Positions 1-6,454 of a DNA stretch of 10,468 nucleotides are shown here, piece by piece. The stretch is from assembly GCA_041743105.1 (NCBI GenBank), contig JBGTNI010000003.1, positions 1-10,468 of the forward strand. The letters are read 5' to 3'. Position 1 is the stretch's first letter. The number at the start of each line of letters is the position of its first letter. A program made the position numbers and the translations under genes. Below the pieces are notes generated by a model. The model did no database searches. It saw nothing but the letters and a program-made list of their open reading frames with translations, and was not told the origin of the DNA. The DNA comes from QHCE01 sp041743105 (lineage in GTDB: Bacteria > Actinomycetota > Actinomycetes > Mycobacteriales > QHCE01).

Positions 1-136
1 ACGCACTCACCGGCGAGCTCCTCCGCGAACTCGTCATCGACACACACCGCGACTACCAACCCCAAAACCAGACCCCATAAAAAAAACTCCCGAACCTACA
101 TCTCGCAGGTTCAGAAGTTTCCGATGACCCGAGACA
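1..136 (+). mobile_element. Right end of an IS481-like insertion sequence
   Basis: The 56 bases after the transposase stop contain a run of A, a short inverted repeat (GAACCT 92-97 with AGGTTC 107-112) and then a sequence ending GACCCGAGACA at 136. Read on the minus strand this end begins TGTCTCGGGTCATCGG. A terminal TG or TGT is common for IS481-family inverted repeats. I therefore place the element end at about 136, five bases before the encoded CCA of the tRNA-Thr gene. The other end is outside the window, so neither the inverted repeat nor a target duplication can be confirmed. The short stem could also act as a weak terminator for the transposase. Confidence 0.5.
3..80 (+). CDS. IS481-like transposase, C-terminal fragment (5' end outside window)
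   Basis: An open frame enters from the left edge and ends at TAA 78-80. It encodes 25 residues that include TGELLRELVIDTHRDYQP. This matches the usual C-terminal end of actinobacterial IS481-family DDE transposases, where a 'GELLREL.(I/L)D..RDYQ' tail follows the catalytic integrase core. The catalytic DDE residues would lie upstream, outside the window, so I cannot judge whether the enzyme is intact. It is on the opposite strand to every main gene here, as expected for an inserted element. The family is recognised from memory of the tail motif only. A phage or ICE-type rve integrase is possible but less likely. Confidence 0.65.
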   Translation, partial: ALTGELLRELVIDTHRDYQPQNQTP

Positions 137-141
137 CCACA

Positions 142-217
142 TGGAGCCGCCTGTCGGAATCGAACCGACGACCTGCTCATTACGAATGAGCTGCTCTGCC
201 GACTGAGCTAAGGCGGC
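142..217 (-). tRNA. tRNA-Thr (anticodon CGT), CCA encoded
   Basis: The minus strand folds as a complete 76-base cloverleaf. The acceptor stem GCCGCCT (217-211) pairs perfectly with AGGCGGC (152-146). The D arm has GCTC and the AGTCGGCAGA loop. The anticodon loop TTCGTAA has CGT complementary to bases 182-184. The T arm contains GTTCGATTC. The discriminator base is T, followed by an encoded CCA (144-142). A CGT anticodon reads ACG (Thr). The gene lies 46 bases downstream of holB on the same strand, so it may be processed from the end of the holB transcript. The IS end sits directly beyond its 3' end, but the tRNA is intact. Confidence 0.96.
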
Positions 218-263
218 GGGAATGCGCTATGCGTGCGCCCTCAGAGTGTACCGGGCAGCAGAC

Positions 264-1427
264 CTACCCTCGATACAGCGTGAGCATCATCGCCTCGACC
301 GCAACGCGTGGTTTGACGTTCTCGGCAATAGCGTCTCGACACGCCAGCACCGCGTCGATGCGCCGCAGTATCGACTCCGCGGACCAAGCGGCGGCGGCGG
401 CCCGCACCACCTCGGCGATATCGGGGTGCACGAGTTCGCTGGCAGCGCCTATGCGGACGGTGAGCACGTCGCGATAGAACCCTGCGAGATCCACCAGTGC
501 GCGGTCCAGGCAATCACGCCGGGTACGCGTCGCGCGAGACTTCTGCCGCCGGGCAAGTTCCTTCTGTGCGGCTGCGGCGCCGCGTTGTGCCGCGGCCGCG
601 CCCTTACCGGAACCGCCCGCTCCTAACGCCTGCGCCAACTGCTCGGACTCCCGGGAATCGGGCTCGTCGGTGATCGCCTCGGCCTCGGCGTCGGTTTGGG
701 TGATGAGTTCATCCGCCGCGGTGAAACACGCCCCGACGCCCGACAGCGAACGTGGCAGTTGTAGCACCGCGGTACGGCGCTGCTGGGCTGCGGGATCGCA
801 GGCGAGCCGCCGAGCCCTACCCACATGGCCTTGGGCGGCCCGTGCTGCCCACTCGGCTGTCCGCTCCGGCACCCCGTCGCGCCGCATCAGCACCTCCGCC
901 ACCGCGTCGGGTGAGGGTGAGCGCATCGTCACGAGCCGGCAACGCGACCGCAGCGTCACGCTGACATCGTCGGGATGTGTCGACGGTGCGCAGAGCAGAA
1001 ACACGGTGCGCGCGGAGGGTTCCTCGACCGCTTTGAGCAGGGCGTTGCCTGCCGCCTCGGTAAGCCGATCGGCGTCCTCGATCACCAAGATCTGCCAGCG
1101 GCCCGTGGTGGGCGCCCCGGCGGCGGCGAGTACTAGCGCGCGCATCTCGTCCACGCCGATGGTCAGCCCTTGCGGGATGACACGGCGCACATCGGCGTGA
1201 CTGCCGGCAAGTGTGGTGCGGCATGTTTGGCAATGGCCACAGCCTCCTTGGTCACACTGCAGCGCCGCCGCGAACGCCAACGCGGCTACTGACCGCCCCG
1301 AGCCGGCCGGGCCGGTGAACAGCCAGGCGTGCGTCATGGCTGTCGGGGCGCCGGAAGGAGGGTGGGCCGTAGCCTGCAATGTGGCAACCGCGTCGGCCTG
1401 GCCGACCAACGCATCGAACACGCTCAT
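264..1427 (-). CDS. holB: DNA polymerase III subunit delta'
   Basis: This is a clamp-loader subunit that works with DnaX and delta to load the sliding clamp onto primed DNA. The 387-residue product has the AAA+ layout. GPAGSGRS (39-46) is a P-loop in which Arg replaces the usual Lys, in keeping with delta' being a poor or non-ATPase subunit. A zinc module has Cys58, Cys63, Cys66 and Cys69. A Walker-B-like VIEDADRL starts at 115, followed by NALLKAVEEP and the SRC motif (161-163) that supplies the arginine finger to the neighbouring DnaX subunit. An Ala/Gly/Gln-rich stretch (about 268-290) links to the C-terminal collar domain. The ATG overlaps the tmk stop codon as ATGA, which suggests translational coupling. 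The tRNA-Thr follows 46 bases downstream. In M. tuberculosis, as I recall, holB also lies near topA, but without an adjacent tmk. Confidence 0.95.
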   Translation of the reverse strand: MSVFDALVGQADAVATLQATAHPPSGAPTAMTHAWLFTGPAGSGRSVAALAFAAALQCDQGGCGHCQTCRTTLAGSHADVRRVIPQGLTIGVDEMRALVLAAAGAPTTGRWQILVIEDADRLTEAAGNALLKAVEEPSARTVFLLCAPSTHPDDVSVTLRSRCRLVTMRSPSPDAVAEVLMRRDGVPERTAEWAARAAQGHVGRARRLACDPAAQQRRTAVLQLPRSLSGVGACFTAADELITQTDAEAEAITDEPDSRESEQLAQALGAGGSGKGAAAAQRGAAAAQKELARRQKSRATRTRRDCLDRALVDLAGFYRDVLTVRIGAASELVHPDIAEVVRAAAAAWSAESILRRIDAVLACRDAIAENVKPRVAVEAMMLTLYRG

Positions 1428-3496
1428 TGGCGGGCATTCCTGGCGAGCTCGTCGGGCGCGGCATCGCCTGACAGCTGGGTCGATGGATTTTCGCTCGCCG
1501 AAGCCGATTCTGTTGGTGGCGAGGTGATCAGCTGCGGAACCGGCTCGTCGGGGAGCATGGCTCGCACCTTGCTGCGGATACGCTCGGCGATCTGGTCGGG
1601 ATCATCCGCGGCGTCTATGAGGAGATAACGCGACGGATCGGCGGCGGCCCGATCGAGGAAGATTTGGCGGACACGTTGGTGGAATACCAGTGCCTGGCCC
1701 TCGATGCGGTCGGATTCACCGCGATTGGCCACTCGGGACAAACCCAGCTGCGGTTCGACGTCAAGCAGCACCACCAGGTCGGGCTTCAGCGTTTGGCTCG
1801 CCCAGTCCGACAACCACGCCACCTCGACTTGCGGCAGACTGCGTCCGCCGCCTTGATAGGCCAACGAGGAGTCGATGTAACGATCGCAGACGACGATGGT
1901 GCCTTGTCGCAACGCCGGTCGAATCACAGTCTCTACATGTTGTGCGCGGTCGGCGGCGTATAACAGCGCCTCGGTGCGGGGCGTTGGGGCTGGGCCAGGC
2001 GTATCCAGCAGTAACCGACGCACCTGGCCACCTAGCTGGGTGCCGCCAGGCTCGTGGGTCAGCATGGACCGGTGCCCCATCCCACGCAACCATTGCGCCA
2101 ACCGCTCCGCCTGCCTGGACTTGCCGGCTCCTTCGCCGCCTTCGAGCACGATGAACATGCCGCCGGGTTCGCTACCAGGAATCGGTATAGGTCGCCCCCG
2201 CATGCAACCCCACAGATCGGCGAGCACCGGCACTCCGGGCTTGTCGTCCATGCGCCGAAACGCCCCGACGCCAGTGAGGATGGCTAATGTGCCGCCGATC
2301 ACCAACAGCACTCGTGCCGCACCGATCGGACCCCCTAGCGATCCGAGCTCACCCCCCAGTCCTACCAGCAGCGATGCACCGGCAATTGCCACCATGAGCA
2401 CGACTCGGACCATCGACTGCACGAACGCAAAGATGCGGCCGCGTAGCGCATCGGCGACTTCAACGCCCAGCAGCGTCATCCCGGACAGGTAGGCCATGCC
2501 CGCGCCGACACCGACGCAGAGGACCAGCGGCATCGCCATAGCCAGATGCGGAGCAATAGCCAACAGCGTTACGGAGATTCCAGCGAAAACGATGCTGATA
2601 CCGAACCAGCGTCGGCGCGACAGCTCCCGCACCAGCGCTGGGCCAGCGGCCATACCTAGTCCCAGCCCAATGAAAATCGCACCGAATAGCAGCCCGAACG
2701 CGGCGTCACCGCCTGAGAGGCTCGCCGCATAGAACTTCGCGACGCCGATCACCACGCCTCCGGCGGCAAAGGCACCGAGGATGCCGTACACCAGCCCCCG
2801 CACCATCGGCGTGCGACGCACGAAATTCCATCCATCTGCTAGCCCGCGAAGTAACCCTGGCGTACGCTGCACGGATTCTGGTACGTCGGTGCTACGACCA
2901 GACAGCTGAGGAATGAAGAACCACACCACTACCGCGGCGGTGAGGAATGTAGCGGCGTTGATATACAGCGCGAGATCGAGTGGCTGGATCCACAGCCTGG
3001 TCGGTTCATCGTCGACCAGCAGTAGAAGCCCGCGAGAGAGGACCGCGATTACTAGCGCGGCCAATACTGGCGTCACCCCGAAAGTGGTGATGAGGCTGAG
3101 CTGGTTAGCGGCCTCCAGGCGTTGCTTGGGGACCAGATTGGGCACCGAGGCCTCTTTGGCCGGTATCCAGAACATGCTGACCATCTCGGTGAGGAACGTC
3201 GCCACCAGTGCCCAGCTCACGGCGACGGCGGCGGAGTCGGCGAGTAATGCCACCGTCGGAATGGAAGCAAAGAGCAAGAAACGCAACAGGTCGCACAACG
3301 CCATAGTCCAACGGCGATCGAAGTGGTCCGCGAAGACTCCCGCGAGAGGACCTAGCAACAGCGCCGGCAGCAGTCGTACCACGATGACACCGCCGAAGGC
3401 GGCTCCTTGGGCGGTCGAGCCGTGCACCTGCGCGGCAGCGAAGAGACTTGTGGCTAGCAGACCGAGCCAGTCACCGAAGCTGGAGAGCCCAAGCAC
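1424..3496 (-). CDS. tmk: MFS permease-thymidylate kinase fusion protein
   Basis: From GTG 3496 the product has 690 residues. Residues 1 to about 415 are a hydrophobic MFS-type permease with a motif-A-like GVFADHFDRRW (53-63). After a short linker, a complete thymidylate kinase starts at MFIVLEGGEGAGKS (447-460, P-loop Lys459), with HEPGGT (481-486), DRAQH (516-520), the DRY motif (538-540) with SSLAYQGGGR, and a lid around NRGESDRIEG. It phosphorylates dTMP to dTDP. A Ser/Pro-rich tail of about 40 residues follows. Such fusions are known in Streptomyces and relatives; the transported substrate is unknown. GTG 3496 is the first standard start codon, but it falls inside the conserved first membrane segment. 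The same frame is open upstream to 3601 and encodes IRIAPFRRLWLV just before it, as homologues do, so the real start is probably ATC 3589 (721 residues). The ATGA overlap with holB suggests coupling. Confidence 0.9.
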   Translation of the reverse strand: MLGLSSFGDWLGLLATSLFAAAQVHGSTAQGAAFGGVIVVRLLPALLLGPLAGVFADHFDRRWTMALCDLLRFLLFASIPTVALLADSAAVAVSWALVATFLTEMVSMFWIPAKEASVPNLVPKQRLEAANQLSLITTFGVTPVLAALVIAVLSRGLLLLVDDEPTRLWIQPLDLALYINAATFLTAAVVVWFFIPQLSGRSTDVPESVQRTPGLLRGLADGWNFVRRTPMVRGLVYGILGAFAAGGVVIGVAKFYAASLSGGDAAFGLLFGAIFIGLGLGMAAGPALVRELSRRRWFGISIVFAGISVTLLAIAPHLAMAMPLVLCVGVGAGMAYLSGMTLLGVEVADALRGRIFAFVQSMVRVVLMVAIAGASLLVGLGGELGSLGGPIGAARVLLVIGGTLAILTGVGAFRRMDDKPGVPVLADLWGCMRGRPIPIPGSEPGGMFIVLEGGEGAGKSRQAERLAQWLRGMGHRSMLTHEPGGTQLGGQVRRLLLDTPGPAPTPRTEALLYAADRAQHVETVIRPALRQGTIVVCDRYIDSSLAYQGGGRSLPQVEVAWLSDWASQTLKPDLVVLLDVEPQLGLSRVANRGESDRIEGQALVFHQRVRQIFLDRAAADPSRYLLIDAADDPDQIAERIRSKVRAMLPDEPVPQLITSPPTESASASENPSTQLSGDAAPDELARNARQ

Positions 3497-3586
3497 AAGC
3501 CATAGCCGCCGAAACGGTGCAATTCGGATAACGGCTCGAACGCTGGCGAAATCGGTTGTGGACTTCGAGCCCGTTGCGGCGGCGGC

Positions 3587-3598
3587 GATGAGATCTCC
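3587..3598 (-). promoter_or_regulatory. Ribosome binding site and probable non-canonical ATC start of MFS-tmk
   Basis: On the minus strand GGAG (3598-3595) is followed by five bases and then ATC (3589-3587), in frame with the MFS-tmk ORF. This is 12 bases after the topA stop codon. No ATG, GTG or TTG exists in frame between the TAG at 3604-3602 and GTG 3496, and no good Shine-Dalgarno precedes GTG 3496. ATT at 3601-3599 is another rare-start option but lies upstream of the GGAG. That this is the real start is inferred from spacing and N-terminal conservation. Confidence 0.5.
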
Positions 3599-3601
3599 AA
3601 T

Positions 3602-6451
3602 CTAAGACTTCGATGCTGCTTTCCTGGCGCCGGTAGCGCGGCGAGTTCGCTTCACGGGCCCGCGTTCGCGCCGATCGGCCAGCAGCTCAGCTGCCCGCTC
3701 GATGCTGATGTCGTCCACCGAGTCGCCCTTACGCAAACTGGCGTTGGTCTCCCCGTCGGTGACATAAGGGCCGAATCGGCCTTCCTTCACCACAACCGGC
3801 TGCTTGCTCACCGGATCTTCGCCCAGTTCACGCAGTGGCGCGGCCGCTGCCTTACGGGACCGCGTCTTGGGTTGAGCGAACAGTTGCTCGGCCTGCTCTA
3901 ATGTGACGGTGAATAGCTGTGCCTCACTCTCCAGCGAACGGGAGTCGGTACCTCTCTTCACATATGGCCCGTAGCGGCCGTTCTGTGCCGTGATCTCCTG
4001 TCCGTCGAGTACGCCGATCACCCGCGGTAACGACAACAGCCGCAGCGCCTCCGCCAGCGTAACCTCCTGCGGATCCATCGCCGAGAATAGACTCGACGAA
4101 CGCTGTCCGCTATTGACGTATGGCCCGTAGCGGCCCGACTTCAACACCACCGGCTCGCCAGTTTCGGGATCTTCTCCCAACTCCCGATCCCCCTGCGGTG
4201 CCGCGAACAGTTCGGCTACCCGCTCGGGGCTGAGCTCGTCGGGGACTACCTCATCGGGGAGGCTGACGCGTTCTTCGGAGTCGGCGTTAGATTCCAAGCC
4301 GCCCCGTTGCAGGTAGGGCCCGTAGCGACCGACACGAACTACGACGTCATCGAAGAGCGGAATGGAGTTTATGCCGCGCGCATCGATGTCGCCGAGATTC
4401 TCGGCGACAATTTTTTTCAAACCACCGGCGTGGGCAATGTCTTCAGCGCGAGCGGGTCGGTTGATCTGCTCGTCGGCGGCGGAAACGCGCGAACTGGAAT
4501 CGCCGAAGTAGAACCGCGTCAGCCATTCGACCCGGCCCCGGTCGCCGGTGGCGATTTCGTCGAGATCGGCTTCCACGCTGGCAGTGAAGTTGTAGTCCAC
4601 TAGCCGCGCGAAGTGCTGCTCCAGCAGGCCCACGACGGCAAACGCCACAAAGGACGGCACCATCGCCTGACCCTTTTTCCAGACGTAACCGCGGTCCTGG
4701 ATGGTCTGCATGATCGAGGCGTATGTGCTGGGCCGACCGATCCCCAACTCCTCTAAGGCCTTGACCAAACTGGCCTCGGTGTAGCGCGCCGGGGGTTGTG
4801 TGGTGTGCCCGTCGGCGTCCAGGCGGCGTGCTGCCAGCTCATCGCCGCTCGCCAAATTAGGGAGCCTGCGCTGTGCGTCGTCAGCACTGTCGTGTATGTC
4901 GTCGCCGCCGGAGCTTCCGGATGCGGAGTCGGCGGGCTCGGAGTCACGGCTCTCCACATACGCCAGCATGAAGCCTGGCTCGGTGATGGTCTTGCCGGTC
5001 GCGGCGAAGTCGGCCACCTCCCCAGAACTGGAGGTACCGGACAGTCGTACCGAAACGCTCTGACCGACCGCATCGGTCATCTGTGAGGCGATGGTGCGCT
5101 GCCAGACGAGCTCATACAACTTCAACTCATCCGACGATAGCGCTGAGGCGAGTTCGCCGGGAGTCCGAAACTGGTCCCCAGAGGGACGGATCGCCTCGTG
5201 AGCTTCTTGCGCGTTCTTGATCTTGCGTGTGTAGCGACGCGGCTGCGGCGGTACGAAGGAGTCCCCGAACAACTGCTGCACCTGGGCGCGTGCGGCGGTG
5301 AGGGCAGTGTCGGAGAGGTTGGTGGAGTCGGTACGCATATAGGTGATGTGGCCGTTCTCGTACAGCCGTTGTGCCACCCGCATGGTCTGCTGGCTGGAGA
5401 AACGCAGCTTGCGCCCGGCCTCTTGCTGCAGGGTAGACGTCATGAAAGGTGGGTAGGGCTTGCGCCGATATGGCTTGTTCTCCACCCTCGTGACCGCGAA
5501 TTGGGAGTCGGTGAGCCGAGCCGCTAAACCGGTCGCGCCCGCCGAGTCCATTACCACGACGTCGCCGAGCGAAGCCGTGCGCAACGCTCCGGTGGTTGGT
5601 TCGAAGTCTTTACCCGTCGCGATTCGGTCTCCATCTAAGGCCACCAGCCGAGCCGAGAAGCTGGACGGCTCATCGGAGGGTCGCTGCTCCTGGGAGCGCC
5701 GCGCGGTGGTGGCCTTTCCGACCAGTTCGAACTCGGCGTCGATGTCCCAGTAGTTGGCCGCCCGAAACTGCATGCGAGCTCGCTCGCGTTCCACCACAAT
5801 GCGGGTGGCCACCGATTGCACCCGCCCCGCTGACAGCTTCGGCATGACTTTTTTCCACAACACCGGGCTGACTTCGTAGCCGTAGAGCCGGTCCAGAATC
5901 CGTCGAGTTTCCTGTGCGTCGACGAGAGCATTGTTAAGCTCGCGTGGACTAGTCACGGCACGTTCGATGGCCTGACGGGTGATCTCGTGGAAGACCATCC
6001 GGCGCACCGGCACCGTCGGTTTGAGAGTCTGCACCAGGTGCCACGCGATGGCCTCACCCTCGCGGTCCTCATCTGTGGCCAGATATAGCTCGTCGGCGTC
6101 CTTGAGTAGCGACTTGAGTTTACTGACCTGTGTCTTGCGGTCCGGGCTCACCACATACAGCGGCGCAAAATCACGTTCGGTGTCCACACCCAGCCGGGCC
6201 CACGGCTCACCCTTGTGTTTAGCCGGAACGTCCGCGGCGTTTCGCGGCAGGTCTCGAATGTGGCCGATGCTGGCTTCCACTGTGAACTCAGGCCCGAGAT
6301 AGCCCGCGATGGTGCGCGCCTTCGCCGGTGACTCCACGATGACCAGACGGTGCGACGACTCTCGCTTTTGAGTCGAATTTCGCCCTTGGGCCGGCTCCTT
6401 ACCGGAGCCGGCCCGCGCCGATCGTTTCTTGGGCGTGGAAGCTGTAGCCAC
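3602..6451 (-). CDS. topA: DNA topoisomerase I (type IA)
   Basis: This enzyme relaxes negative supercoils by passing a strand through a transient single-strand break held by a 5'-phosphotyrosine. The product has 949 residues, close to the mycobacterial enzyme. A basic N-terminal tail (1-34) leads into the TOPRIM domain with VIVESPAKA (Glu40) and TDEDREGE (126-133; Asp127, Asp129, Glu131). The active-site tyrosine is Tyr371 in GHITYMRTDST. Residues about 502-528 form a Ser/Asp-rich insertion. The C-terminal part carries four repeats with GR(Y/F)GPY at 708, 773, 825 and 891, in place of zinc fingers, then a Lys/Arg-rich tail (928-949) typical of actinobacterial TopA. The start is GTG; a GTAGGGG Shine-Dalgarno-like sequence lies inside the last codons of hppA, whose stop is only 3 bases upstream. 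The gene is essential in mycobacteria and probably here. Confidence 0.97.
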   Translation of the reverse strand: MATASTPKKRSARAGSGKEPAQGRNSTQKRESSHRLVIVESPAKARTIAGYLGPEFTVEASIGHIRDLPRNAADVPAKHKGEPWARLGVDTERDFAPLYVVSPDRKTQVSKLKSLLKDADELYLATDEDREGEAIAWHLVQTLKPTVPVRRMVFHEITRQAIERAVTSPRELNNALVDAQETRRILDRLYGYEVSPVLWKKVMPKLSAGRVQSVATRIVVERERARMQFRAANYWDIDAEFELVGKATTARRSQEQRPSDEPSSFSARLVALDGDRIATGKDFEPTTGALRTASLGDVVVMDSAGATGLAARLTDSQFAVTRVENKPYRRKPYPPFMTSTLQQEAGRKLRFSSQQTMRVAQRLYENGHITYMRTDSTNLSDTALTAARAQVQQLFGDSFVPPQPRRYTRKIKNAQEAHEAIRPSGDQFRTPGELASALSSDELKLYELVWQRTIASQMTDAVGQSVSVRLSGTSSSGEVADFAATGKTITEPGFMLAYVESRDSEPADSASGSSGGDDIHDSADDAQRRLPNLASGDELAARRLDADGHTTQPPARYTEASLVKALEELGIGRPSTYASIMQTIQDRGYVWKKGQAMVPSFVAFAVVGLLEQHFARLVDYNFTASVEADLDEIATGDRGRVEWLTRFYFGDSSSRVSAADEQINRPARAEDIAHAGGLKKIVAENLGDIDARGINSIPLFDDVVVRVGRYGPYLQRGGLESNADSEERVSLPDEVVPDELSPERVAELFAAPQGDRELGEDPETGEPVVLKSGRYGPYVNSGQRSSSLFSAMDPQEVTLAEALRLLSLPRVIGVLDGQEITAQNGRYGPYVKRGTDSRSLESEAQLFTVTLEQAEQLFAQPKTRSRKAAAAPLRELGEDPVSKQPVVVKEGRFGPYVTDGETNASLRKGDSVDDISIERAAELLADRRERGPVKRTRRATGARKAASKS

Positions 6452-6454
6452 CCG

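Noticed and set aside
92..112. GAACCT/AGGTTC stem after the IS481-like ORF as a strong terminator
   Set aside because: Only six pairs with a nine-base loop and no strong T-run after it; noted only as part of the IS end.
1424..2158. Separate internal start giving a standalone thymidylate kinase at ATG 2158
   Set aside because: The ATG lies right at the TMK domain start but has no clear ribosome site, and the frame is continuous with the permease. A minor internal start is not excluded.
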